Shown: positions 50,570 through 58,600 of the stretch, piece after piece
How positions within the stretch are numbered: position 1 is the first letter of the stretch
Layout of the letters: every line of letters begins with the position of its first letter
Source of the DNA: Megasphaera coli
GTDB lineage: Bacteria > Bacillota > Negativicutes > Veillonellales > Megasphaeraceae
Direction of reading: 5' to 3'
Length of the DNA: 64,000 nucleotides
Assembly: GCF_900095855.1 (NCBI RefSeq)
Contig: NZ_FMIY01000002.1
Coordinates: 673,322-737,321, forward strand
The notes under the pieces: generated by a model
What the model was told of the DNA's origin: nothing
Seen by the model: the letters and a program-made list of their open reading frames with translations, nothing else
Database searches by the model: none
Position numbers and translations under genes: made by a program

Positions 50570-51790
50570 TCACAGTTTCCGCCGCATCATACCGCCCGCT
50601 TCAAGAGCGGCGTCCGTCTTCATATAGACGAGCTGCCGCGGATGACGGGCTGCATCCAGCTCATTGCCTTCCGCATCGGCAAGTGCCGTAACAACCGTTT
50701 TGACGAGCGGAAGACGGGGCAGGAGGAATTCCACTTCCTCTCCGACTTTAAAATAGTTGCGCTGCTCTATACAGACGGTCTTCGTCTTTTCGTCATAAGA
50801 CTTGATGAAACCGATAAAATCATAGGTTTGTGTATTGCTCGACTTGCCGTATACCTGATCGTCCGCCGTGGGCTTGCCGAAATAAAAACCCGTTGTATAA
50901 GGACGATGGGAAATCTTTTCCAGTTCTTCCGTCCATTGCGGCCTGACCGTAAAATGTTCCGGATCCGCTTCATATGAATTCATCGCCTCACGGTAAACCT
51001 TGATGACCGTCGCCACGTAATGAAGGCTCTTCATGCGCCCTTCCACTTTGAGACTGGCAAAGCCGGCCCTATAGAGCTCCGGCAGATACGGCAAGAGACA
51101 GAGGTCTTTGGAATTAAATATATATGTCCCCCGTTCGTCTTCCATTACGGGAAAATACTCGCCCGGCCGCTTCTCTTCGACGAGATTGTATTTAAAACGG
51201 CAGCATTGAACACATTCACCGTGATTGGAGTCGCGCTCTTTTGTAAAATAATTGCTCAAAAGACATCGGCCCGAATAGGAAATGCACATGGCGCCATGGA
51301 CGAATCCTTCCAAGTCGACATCCGTCTTGGCACTGATTTCACGCACATCTGAAAGAGGCACTTCCCGCGCCAACACAACCCGTTCGGCGCCGCAGTCCTG
51401 CCAGAATTTGACGGCCGACCAATTTGTCGTATTGGCCTGCGTCGAAATATGAACGGGAAGGGCCGGTGCCACTTCGCGGCAAAGGCGGAATATGCCGGGG
51501 TCCGCAATAAGGACGGCATCGGCATGAATTTTTTCCAAATAACGCAAGTAATCGGGAAGCTCCTCAAAGTCCCTGTCCGACGGGAAAATATTAACAGTCA
51601 CATATATCTTTTTCCCCTGTATATGGGCATAGTCTATGGCCTCTTTCAGCTCGTCCGGCGAAAAATTATCACTGAAGGCCCGCAGGCTGAAGGACGTGCC
51701 GCCCAGGTAAGCCGCATCCGCACCGTAGAGAAAGGCGAGCTTTAATTTTTCCATATTGCCTGCAGGCGCAAGTAATTCCATTTTTTTCAT
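50570..51790 (-). CDS. trhP: U32-family tRNA uridine-34 hydroxylation protein (TrhP-like)
   Basis: This 406-residue U32 protein opens with MELLAPAGNMEKLKLAFLYG. It has the family signature EGFVHGAMCISYSGRC, then SNYFTKERDSNHGECVQCCR with cysteines likely to hold a cluster, and a C-terminal beta-barrel. In Bacillus two such proteins (YrrN, YrrO) make 5-hydroxyuridine at tRNA position 34 and the next enzyme, TrmR, methylates it. The same gene order mltG-trmR-trhP occurs here with a single U32 gene, nearest in length to YrrO. Start ATG 51790 overlaps the trmR stop (ATGA) with AAGGA upstream. Confidence 0.9.
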   Translation of the reverse strand: MKKMELLAPAGNMEKLKLAFLYGADAAYLGGTSFSLRAFSDNFSPDELKEAIDYAHIQGKKIYVTVNIFPSDRDFEELPDYLRYLEKIHADAVLIADPGIFRLCREVAPALPVHISTQANTTNWSAVKFWQDCGAERVVLAREVPLSDVREISAKTDVDLEGFVHGAMCISYSGRCLLSNYFTKERDSNHGECVQCCRFKYNLVEEKRPGEYFPVMEDERGTYIFNSKDLCLLPYLPELYRAGFASLKVEGRMKSLHYVATVIKVYREAMNSYEADPEHFTVRPQWTEELEKISHRPYTTGFYFGKPTADDQVYGKSSNTQTYDFIGFIKSYDEKTKTVCIEQRNYFKVGEEVEFLLPRLPLVKTVVTALADAEGNELDAARHPRQLVYMKTDAALEAGGMMRRKL

Positions 51791-52383
51791 ATCCAATCCT
51801 TCCGGCGGGAAACGGTCATTCCGTCCCCGTTTTCAAACACGACGGTTTCAAAAAGCGCCTTATTGCCAACGAGTTCCAAAAACTCGCGCAGCCGCCTTAC
51901 GGCCGTGCGGTGTTTATGAGGAAGCTCACCGTCCATATACATCATATCGTGATAACGCACATTGTCGGCGGCGATGACGGCACGCGCTGCCAAATGCGGC
52001 ATGAGCAGCTTAAGCTGCCGTCCGTACTGCCCCTTCGGACCGTCGAGAAAGACGAAATCCCAAGGACCGCTCAAATCTTTGATTATCTCCGTCGCATCGC
52101 CTTGAAGAAGCGTAATTTTTTCGATATAAGGCGAACGGCCGAGAAACGATTTTGCCCGCTCATAACGCGCCTCATCCAGCTCAATTGTCGTCAACGAGGC
52201 TTCGCCCTGCAAACACTCCAAGATGAGAAGTGCAGAGTAACCGATGCACGTCCCTATTTCCAAAATCCGCTGCGGCCGGGTTCGCCGTATAAGGTGCTGT
52301 AAAAGACTGACCTCTTCCGTGCGCAAAACGGGCAGCCCGTGAGCTGCCCCGTATGCTTTCATTTCTTCGCTTAACTTCGTCAT
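51787..52383 (-). CDS. trmR: tRNA 5-hydroxyuridine methyltransferase (TrmR/YrrM)
   Basis: This 198-residue O-methyltransferase of the catechol-type family has SAM motifs ILEIGTCIGYSALLI, TIELDEARYERAK and FVFLDGPKGQYGRQL. Metal-binding acidic residues lie in DGPKG and AADNV. The context, directly between mltG and a TrhP-like gene with four-base overlaps on both sides, points to TrmR, which methylates ho5U34 to mo5U34 and so widens wobble reading. Confidence 0.9.
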   Translation of the reverse strand: MTKLSEEMKAYGAAHGLPVLRTEEVSLLQHLIRRTRPQRILEIGTCIGYSALLILECLQGEASLTTIELDEARYERAKSFLGRSPYIEKITLLQGDATEIIKDLSGPWDFVFLDGPKGQYGRQLKLLMPHLAARAVIAADNVRYHDMMYMDGELPHKHRTAVRRLREFLELVGNKALFETVVFENGDGMTVSRRKDWI

Positions 52384-53465
52384 GGTATATACCGGTGAAC
52401 GTTGTTCATATGGTCTTCATAAGTCATAGCAAAATAATTATGACCTTCCTTATCGGCAACGAAATAAAAATAACTCGTCTCCGGCGCGTTCAGAACGGCT
52501 TCCATGCTCTTCAAACCGGGATTGCCGATAGGTCCCGGCGGCAGTCCCTCGTGGAGATACGTGTTGTACGGCGAATCGTAAGTGATTTCGTCGAGGTTGT
52601 ACGCGTACTTATGTGAACCCATAGCATAGGAAACGCTTGCGTCCGACTGAAGCTTCATATCCCGTTTTAAACGGTTCAGGAAAACCGATGCGATAAGCGC
52701 CCTGTCGTCATCATACTTCGCTTCCTTTTCCACGAGGGACGCGATGGTGGTAAATTGGTAAATCGAATAACCCGTGGCAGCAATTTGTTTTTTCATAACG
52801 TCCGTCAAATGATTGTCGTAGTTCTTAAGCATCATGCGTACCAAGTCATCTGCCGCCCCGCCATAATGGGGAAAATACGTATCCGGAAAGAGAAAGCCTT
52901 CCGTAATATACGTAGTCTTTCTATTTCCTTTCATATAAGGATAGAGAAGATCCGCCTTATTTGCAGCAGCCAGAAATTCTTCTTCCGTCACGTTCGTGTT
53001 CGCCGCGACGACTTTCGCGATTTGCCTCACCGTATAGCCTTCGGGAATGACCAGGCGATAAGCCTCGGACTGACCGCTCGTCAGCTTGGCAATGACGGCA
53101 TGCAGGCTCATGTCGGACTGAATCGTATATTCGCCGCGCTTCAAGTCGCCAGCCTGACCGGTCAGGAGCAGGGCAGCGCGGAAAAGCCCCGTACTCTCAA
53201 TAAGTCCCGCCTCGGAAAGCTCATCGGCGATTTCGGCACCCGACATGTCCGCTTTGACTTCTATATACGCCTCTTTTGAGGTCTTCCAAAAGGCCGGCAT
53301 GTAATATACGAGGGCCGCGCAAAGGACAATGAACGCAACCGCAGCACTTATAAATACGGCAGGACCGAGTTTGCCGCGCCCGCCTCCTTCACTGCCGGAA
53401 CCGGCCGCCTTCTCCGTGAGTTGACGTGCCTTCCCCTCTATGTGTACAATCGTCTTATTATCCAT
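52380..53465 (-). CDS. mltG: Endolytic murein transglycosylase MltG (YceG-like)
   Basis: This protein of about 361 residues has one membrane helix (PAVFISAAVAFIVLCAALVYY) after a cytosolic stretch. A LysM-like part follows (RLVIPEGYTVRQIAKVV), then the catalytic YceG domain with TIASLVEKEAKYDDDRALIA (catalytic Glu) and SPYNTYLHEGLPPGPIGNPG. It cuts growing glycan strands at the membrane. The start MDNKTIVHIEG (53465) has no ribosome site and lies 7 bases after a TATAAT box, while the terminator of the gene upstream occupies the DNA before it, so the message may be leaderless. Confidence 0.94.
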   Translation of the reverse strand: MDNKTIVHIEGKARQLTEKAAGSGSEGGGRGKLGPAVFISAAVAFIVLCAALVYYMPAFWKTSKEAYIEVKADMSGAEIADELSEAGLIESTGLFRAALLLTGQAGDLKRGEYTIQSDMSLHAVIAKLTSGQSEAYRLVIPEGYTVRQIAKVVAANTNVTEEEFLAAANKADLLYPYMKGNRKTTYITEGFLFPDTYFPHYGGAADDLVRMMLKNYDNHLTDVMKKQIAATGYSIYQFTTIASLVEKEAKYDDDRALIASVFLNRLKRDMKLQSDASVSYAMGSHKYAYNLDEITYDSPYNTYLHEGLPPGPIGNPGLKSMEAVLNAPETSYFYFVADKEGHNYFAMTYEDHMNNVHRYIP

Positions 53466-53472
53466 AAACGGT

Positions 53473-53478
53473 ATTATA
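53473..53478 (-). promoter_or_regulatory. -10 box of mltG, directly before the start codon
   Basis: TATAAT on the minus strand lies 7 bases from the ATG. A weak -35 candidate (TTTTAT, 17 bases upstream) lies inside the DUF4127 gene's terminator. Confidence 0.5.
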
Positions 53479-53482
53479 CATG

Positions 53483-53539
53483 AAAAACCTGCAGAATAAA
53501 AGGATACGCCTTCAGGCGCCCGTATTCTGCAGGCTTTTT
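53483..53539 (-). terminator. Terminator of the DUF4127 gene
   Basis: AAAGCCTGCAGAAT and ATTCTGCAGGTTTTT form a strong stem on the minus strand, with a small inner hairpin (GGCGCCTGAAGGCG) in the loop. Confidence 0.8.
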
Positions 53540-53558
53540 GCATTCATTTGGTTTTACA

Positions 53559-55391
53559 TTATCGTGAAGGCGACCATGTTCTGCTGCGCTGCGCAATCTG
53601 TTCGCTTTGTCTGTTCACTTCCTGCGTGCGTACTTCCGTGTCGTATTCGGCCTGGGCCGCATCTTTATCCGCCTTTAAGCGGGCCTCCGTTGCCGCGTCG
53701 AGTTTACCGTCTTTGCTTTCCTTTTTCGCCGTATCGTATGCCTTTACGGCCGTTTCCAGTTTTGCCGCCAACCGGGCAAGTCTTTCGGCGTCGGCCTTTT
53801 CGCGAACCTTTGATTCAAGCTGCACGTTCGGCATCGCGTGAACGTCCACGTACACTTCGAAGAGGCGGTTCCACGGCAAGGTGACTTCCACCGTCTGCGG
53901 GTCAACATCCAAATAAGTCTCGGCATAGCGCTGCAGTTCCAGTTTGGCAATGCCCTGAAGCTCACGCATGGTCGTCGGGTAATATCGTCTCAGTTTACCT
54001 GCTTCAATGGACTGCTGCATGCGGTAGAGGTAGCTGCGAATATTGGCCTGGTACACCCAGTTGTCGAGGTACTGCGTCGTCAGCATGCGCTTATGGGCAT
54101 CGGCGCTCATATACTTGGACAAAATGCCCTGAGAAAGACCGTAGCCTACGGAATTGCTGGCCGTATTCCAGCCGTTGTAAGCCGTAAGGCGATACATCAT
54201 CTTATCCTTGTAAAGGCCGTAAACGAGAGTATTGTCCGAGCCGTTGGAGAAAGCCATATCTACAATACTCACGGGAATGCCGTCATTGACGGCGCTTTCG
54301 ATTTGTCCCAAAAACTCGCGCGTCGAGTCGAGCATAATGGGAAAGTTTTCAAAGCTTCCCGATTCGGACGTCGTCGTCGAAAGGGGCGTATTCACGGCCA
54401 AAAGCAAATCGGGGCGGCCCGTATCGGTAACTTCCCCGCCGACAGCTTCAATGTGCTCGGCAATAGTCTTGCCGATGGCCTGCCCGTCATAGGCGGGCAC
54501 GGTTTTTTCACCGCCGCCGAGGGGGTAGATTATCGTAATCTTGGGATGATAATTATTGAAATCGTTGCTCGCCCGCGTAATCAACAGAAGACCGAGCTGA
54601 TCCGCACCGGGGAAGGAGCCGAAAGCCGTCTTCGGCACGTCGGCGCTGCGCATTTCCAGGTACTTCGCTTCCAGTGCCGACTGGGTATGAGCCGAATTGT
54701 CGTCATGACCCAGACTGAAATAGGTAAAAATGCCCTTCTTCGCATCGTCAATGAGACGGTAGTTGACGGACATATTCTTTTGCCGCCGTTCGTACCAGTC
54801 CTGCAGGTATTCAAGGGGTACACGGCGCATGAGGGCAAACCAGTTGGCCCGTTCTTCCGGCGTGAGAACATCCGTGTCCGCCTTGTTCTGCAAAGCCGCA
54901 AGCTCATAAATGTCGCTGCCGAATTTTAAATAATAGTCGGGTTCCACACCCTGACCGCCGGCCCAAGGACTGCGCATGACCGTGCTGAAAGCGTAAATGG
55001 GAACGTGCATATACTTGGAATGCAGTGCTTCGACGCTGCTCAGACGGCCCATAAGGGTATGCATATCCAAGTTGTGCTTGCGTGAATCGACAAGGCCGCC
55101 GTAAACGAGAGAGTCTACGGAAAGAACCATGGCATCCGCTTCGGCCGCATGCATTTCCACCCAGTCCATGAGCTGCTCCGGCGAGCCGCGGAAGTTGGCT
55201 CCCGACAAATACTGCTCCGGCGGCGTAAGGACCGTATAGCCCGCGTCCTGAGCTGCCTTCACCGTATAGGCGCAGTCGACGGGACGATTATCCTGCGGTA
55301 CATATAAAATAGTTTTGCCGTGTGAAAAAGCAGTTACGTTGGCCAATAAAACGGCGCAAACAACCGTTTTGAGCAAATTTGAAACCTTCAC
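53559..55391 (-). CDS. Secreted DUF4127 family protein
   Basis: This 610-residue protein has a signal peptide (start KVSNLLKTVVCAVLLANVTA, cut near AFSHG) and a large domain opening TILYVPQDNRPVDCAYTVK. The motifs LSVDSLVYGGLVDSR, SLGHDDNSAHTQS and FPGADQLGLLLITRA are diagnostic of DUF4127. The last 90 residues form a charged coiled coil (LAARLAAKLETAVKA and onward). GTG at 55391 has AGGAG 8 bases upstream; the longer frame reaches into the next gene. The family role is unknown; its acidic, His-containing motifs suggest a metal-dependent hydrolase outside the cytoplasm (inference). Confidence 0.85.
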   Translation of the reverse strand: MKVSNLLKTVVCAVLLANVTAFSHGKTILYVPQDNRPVDCAYTVKAAQDAGYTVLTPPEQYLSGANFRGSPEQLMDWVEMHAAEADAMVLSVDSLVYGGLVDSRKHNLDMHTLMGRLSSVEALHSKYMHVPIYAFSTVMRSPWAGGQGVEPDYYLKFGSDIYELAALQNKADTDVLTPEERANWFALMRRVPLEYLQDWYERRQKNMSVNYRLIDDAKKGIFTYFSLGHDDNSAHTQSALEAKYLEMRSADVPKTAFGSFPGADQLGLLLITRASNDFNNYHPKITIIYPLGGGEKTVPAYDGQAIGKTIAEHIEAVGGEVTDTGRPDLLLAVNTPLSTTTSESGSFENFPIMLDSTREFLGQIESAVNDGIPVSIVDMAFSNGSDNTLVYGLYKDKMMYRLTAYNGWNTASNSVGYGLSQGILSKYMSADAHKRMLTTQYLDNWVYQANIRSYLYRMQQSIEAGKLRRYYPTTMRELQGIAKLELQRYAETYLDVDPQTVEVTLPWNRLFEVYVDVHAMPNVQLESKVREKADAERLARLAAKLETAVKAYDTAKKESKDGKLDAATEARLKADKDAAQAEYDTEVRTQEVNRQSEQIAQRSRTWSPSR

Positions 55392-55428
55392 AATATCACT
55401 CCTGACTAGATGACGTACAAGTGTTCCC

Positions 55429-55437
55429 ATTATAGCA
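55429..55437 (-). promoter_or_regulatory. Extended -10 promoter of the DUF4127 gene
   Basis: TGCTATAAT on the minus strand is a perfect extended -10, 37 bases before the GTG start. Confidence 0.6.
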
Positions 55438-55458
55438 AATGCATGACAAAAGATGAAT

Positions 55459-56121
55459 TTACAAGAACTGGTCGTGCCGTTTCCGCTTGATATGCGGCAC
55501 GTCAAGTTTCGCCTTAATGGCGACGAACCGGCAGGAAACGGTAACGGCAAAGGATACGAGTGACGCAATTTCAAGCGGCCACTCAAAAGTATAAAGAATA
55601 TAAAGCGTGAAAGATCCTAAAATAGAAGCCGTCGCGTAAACTTCGTGAATCAGGACGGTCGGCACTTTGCCGGCCAGGACATCGCGAATGATGCCGCCGC
55701 CGACAGCCGTAATGACGCCGAGGGTAATGCAGAGAACCCACAAGTTCGGCGCGTAGTATATGCCCGACAGGGTACCCGTAATTGTAAAAGATGCGAGGCC
55801 GATCGTGTCGCCTGCCAAATAAAGGTACAAGGAGCGGTGCATAATCTGCAGGCGCAGGTCCATGTCAAAGTAGCGCAGAATTATGGTCGTCGCGACGATG
55901 GCGCCTACAATAAGAAAGAAGTACAGACCGCTCTGCAGCGCTATGGGCGGCGTATGGCCCAACATGGTGTCACGTATAATGCCGCCGCCGACGGCAGTTA
56001 CTGCGGCCAGAACAAATATACCGAATAAATCCATTCGCCTGGACACTGCCACCAGTATACCAGAAACGGAAAATGCCAGAGTTCCTAAAATATCAAAAAT
56101 CTGCCACCAAATAGCTTCCAT
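55459..56121 (-). CDS. Trimeric intracellular cation (TRIC) channel family protein (YicG-like)
   Basis: This 220-residue membrane protein has about seven helices. Two internal repeats each contain GGGIIRD (in TAVGGGIIRDTMLG and TAVGGGIIRDVLAG), the mark of the UPF0126/TRIC family. Bacterial members form potassium- or sodium-permeable trimers, or have been linked to glycine uptake. It has its own promoter, divergent from tadA. Its stop lies just upstream of the DUF4127 promoter. Confidence 0.93.
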   Translation of the reverse strand: MEAIWWQIFDILGTLAFSVSGILVAVSRRMDLFGIFVLAAVTAVGGGIIRDTMLGHTPPIALQSGLYFFLIVGAIVATTIILRYFDMDLRLQIMHRSLYLYLAGDTIGLASFTITGTLSGIYYAPNLWVLCITLGVITAVGGGIIRDVLAGKVPTVLIHEVYATASILGSFTLYILYTFEWPLEIASLVSFAVTVSCRFVAIKAKLDVPHIKRKRHDQFL

Positions 56122-56178
56122 GTACTCCTGAAATCCTTTCCGTTTATATAATGGCGAGTAACCGTGCCGCTGTTACGT

Positions 56179-56207
56179 ATTATACAATTCTTTTCGGTCT
56201 TTCGCAA
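56179..56207 (-). promoter_or_regulatory. Promoter of the TRIC-like gene
   Basis: TTGCGA (56202-56207) and TATAAT (56179-56184) have a 17-base spacer on the minus strand. Confidence 0.65.
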
Positions 56208-56228
56208 AATTTTACCGCCCCTATACAA

Positions 56229-56258
56229 TTGCCTTCTCCCCTTTTCGTCTTGTACAAT
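56229..56258 (+). promoter_or_regulatory. Promoter of tadA
   Basis: TTGCCT (56229-56234) and TACAAT (56253-56258) have an 18-base spacer. Confidence 0.6.
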
Positions 56259-56284
56259 GGATAGTACAGAACGGAGAGGATTGT

Positions 56285-56764
56285 ATGACAAAAGATGAAT
56301 TTTATATGGGAAAGGCCCTGGAAGAGGCAAAATCAGCCGCTGCCAAGGGCGAAGTCCCGATCGGCGCCGTCATTATTTATAAGAAGAAAACCGTTGCACA
56401 CGCCCACAACCTGCGCGAGACCATGCCTTCCGCCACGGCCCACGCGGAGCTCCTGGCCATCGAAGAGGCTTGCCGCGTCCTCGGCCGCTGGCGCCTTACG
56501 GGCTGCACGCTTTACGTCACGGCCGAACCCTGCCCCATGTGTGCCGGCGCCATAGTCAACAGCCGCTTGGACCGCGTCGTCTACGGTTGTGCCGACACAA
56601 AGGGCGGCGGTTGCCGCTCGCTTTTTACGATTGCCGACGATGAGCGCTTAAATCACAGAGCGGCAGTCACTGCAGGCGTCCGGGAAACGGAATGTGCCGC
56701 CTTATTAAAAAATTTTTTCAAGCAAAAACGTCTTGCCGATACGCAAAAACAGGGTCCGGAATAA
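56285..56764 (+). CDS. tadA: tRNA-specific adenosine deaminase
   Basis: This 159-residue zinc deaminase carries the catalytic motifs HAELLAIEEA (zinc His and proton-shuttling Glu) and PCPMCAGAI (two zinc cysteines). TadA turns A34 into inosine in tRNA-Arg(ACG). The N-terminus KDEFYMGKALEEAKSAAAKG is typical. GGAGAGG lies upstream of ATG 56285. It stands alone with its own promoter and a bidirectional terminator. Confidence 0.96.
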   Translation: MTKDEFYMGKALEEAKSAAAKGEVPIGAVIIYKKKTVAHAHNLRETMPSATAHAELLAIEEACRVLGRWRLTGCTLYVTAEPCPMCAGAIVNSRLDRVVYGCADTKGGGCRSLFTIADDERLNHRAAVTAGVRETECAALLKNFFKQKRLADTQKQGPE

Positions 56765-56778
56765 TTCCGGACCCTGTT
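56747..56778. terminator. Bidirectional terminator between tadA and the lactate permease gene
   Basis: AACAGGGTCCGGA and TCCGGACCCTGTT form a perfect stem around a short loop. A-rich and T-containing flanks allow use on both strands. Confidence 0.75.
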
Positions 56779-56788
56779 CCGATATAGT

Positions 56789-58321
56789 TTAGATAAGCAT
56801 TTGGCCGAAGTAAGTAATAAGACCGGCGAGAATAATGAAAGCAATGAGATACGGCAATGCAACTTTCATGATTTCGCTTTCCTTACCGTATATGTCTTTA
56901 TCGACAACGCCGACAGCACCGATGGCAATAGCGATACTCTGAGGCGACAGCATCTTGCCTATACCGGCACCGGCGGAGTTTGCCGCAGCGAGCCAAATCG
57001 GGCTGGCGCCGGGAATATCGGCAGCGGCAGCAGTCTGCAGCAGACCGAACAGCACATTACTGTTCGTACCGGAACCGGTAATGAAGGCGCCGAGAGCACC
57101 GGCAACAGGTGCAAAGGCGGGATATGCCGTTCCCGTCGCGGCAACGAGCGCTTTGGCGATACTGCCGGTCATACCGCTGTATGCCATGAGTTTTGCCGTA
57201 ATAACGACAGTAATAATCGTAAGGAACGTGTAGCGGAGATTCTTCATCGTTTCGCTGAATTTACCGAATATTTCACCGAAAGACGCGCCTTGATACTTAC
57301 CGCCGAGAATAGCCGCGAGAATAATCATGATACCCGGCGTTGCAATCCATACAAAAGTATACGGTTTCGCACCGACAGCGGAGTAAATTTGAACGGATGT
57401 TTTAATGGAGCTGAGCGGACCGTTAATAACCGGAACCAGTTTGGACGTGATAATGAGGAATACGAAAATCAGGATAAAAATCATGGCCGCTTTCACACCG
57501 GCAGAGAATGATACCGGCTGCGTCTGAATATCCATAGCATATTCGGGATCGTTTGTTTTAAAAATTTTCGAGTAAATAATGATAACGCCCATAATGATGA
57601 TGGACGGCAGCATAACGGCCAATTCAGGCCCGAGCGTTGCGGAAATCAAGTATTCCGGAACGACCAGTGCAAGGCCTGCCAGCAGGGTCACAAAGAAAAC
57701 GCCCTTCAGCGCACGTACGGAACCGCCTATAACGATTACCATGAAGAAAGGGCAAAGAATATCGAGAAGGCCGAGCTGAGTCGTAATATACGTTGCCAAT
57801 TGGATAGGATCGAGATCCGTAAGTGCCGCCAATGTCGTCGTCGGAATACCGATAGAACCGAATGTCGTCGGCACCGTGTTGGCAATAAGGCAGGCCAGAA
57901 TGGAACGAATCGGATTAAAACCCAAACCGACGAGTATGCTGGCAGGGATGGCAACCGCCGTTCCGAACCCCGCCATACCTTCCATGAAAGCGCCGAAGCC
58001 CCAGCCTATGAGGACGGCAAGGATACGTTTGTCATTGCTGACCGTCGTCAACATTTGTTTAATGACGTCCATACTCTTCGTATAAACGGTCAGATTATAC
58101 GCAAAAATTGCTGCCACGATAACCAATAAAATCGGCCATACTGCCAAGGCAACACCTTCCAGTGCGGCAGTTCCCGCATTCAGCGCAGGCATATCAAAGG
58201 CATATACGGCTATAACAGCCGCAATAACGGCTGCAATCGGGCAAGCCTTATAACCGGGAATCTTTAAAAATCCGAGACCGATAACCAGCCAAATTATCGG
58301 CAGCAATGCTAAAAACACCAT
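56789..58321 (-). CDS. lldP: L-lactate permease (LctP family)
   Basis: This 510-residue membrane protein with about 13 helices carries the family segments WGFGAFMEGMAGFGTAVAIP, ANTVPTTFGSIGIPTTTL and the C-terminal GSGTNSNVLFGLLQ and NSAGAGIGKMLSPQSIAIA. It imports lactate (or glycolate) with protons. An AAAGGG precedes the ATG. A leader of about 145 bases and a promoter with an operator-like inverted repeat lie upstream. With larE and pyruvate:ferredoxin oxidoreductase in the window, lactate use via pyruvate is plausible (inference); no lactate dehydrogenase gene is seen here. Confidence 0.96.
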   Translation of the reverse strand: MVFLALLPIIWLVIGLGFLKIPGYKACPIAAVIAAVIAVYAFDMPALNAGTAALEGVALAVWPILLVIVAAIFAYNLTVYTKSMDVIKQMLTTVSNDKRILAVLIGWGFGAFMEGMAGFGTAVAIPASILVGLGFNPIRSILACLIANTVPTTFGSIGIPTTTLAALTDLDPIQLATYITTQLGLLDILCPFFMVIVIGGSVRALKGVFFVTLLAGLALVVPEYLISATLGPELAVMLPSIIIMGVIIIYSKIFKTNDPEYAMDIQTQPVSFSAGVKAAMIFILIFVFLIITSKLVPVINGPLSSIKTSVQIYSAVGAKPYTFVWIATPGIMIILAAILGGKYQGASFGEIFGKFSETMKNLRYTFLTIITVVITAKLMAYSGMTGSIAKALVAATGTAYPAFAPVAGALGAFITGSGTNSNVLFGLLQTAAAADIPGASPIWLAAANSAGAGIGKMLSPQSIAIAIGAVGVVDKDIYGKESEIMKVALPYLIAFIILAGLITYFGQMLI

Positions 58322-58471
58322 TTCTTATCAACCCTTTCCCTGTGTAAGTTCGCGTGTTCGGAACGGGCAAGCAATTTTACGTAAAGCATAAAAACCGACT
58401 GAAAAATATTGTTCCCTGCCTGTTGTCACGCTTTTCTCAGTGTAGACCGTTCAAGTAATCAGTCCTATCAC

Positions 58472-58500
58472 ATTATAGTATAATAACTGCCGGGAATAAA
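58472..58500 (-). promoter_or_regulatory. lldP promoter
   Basis: TATAAT (58472-58477) and TTTATT (58495-58500) lie 17 bases apart on the minus strand, with 150 bases to the start codon. Confidence 0.5.
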
Positions 58501-58510
58501 GTATTATTCC
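58493..58510. promoter_or_regulatory. Operator-like inverted repeat over the lldP -35 box
   Basis: GGAATAA and TTATTCC form perfect 7-base arms with a 4-base centre, covering the -35 box. A repressor such as a GntR-type lactate regulator could bind here; no regulator gene is adjacent. Confidence 0.45.
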
Positions 58511-58557
58511 AAAAAACAGCATGTTTTTTGCAGTAATGACTTTCAGGGATAGGTTAA

Positions 58558-58594
58558 CAAAAAAAAGAGATGCAGGCCGCAAAAAACCTGCATC
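58558..58594 (-). terminator. Terminator of the gat operon
   Basis: GATGCAGG and CCTGCATC form a stem followed by TCTTTTTTT on the minus strand, just after gatB. Confidence 0.85.
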
Positions 58595-58600
58595 ATCTTC

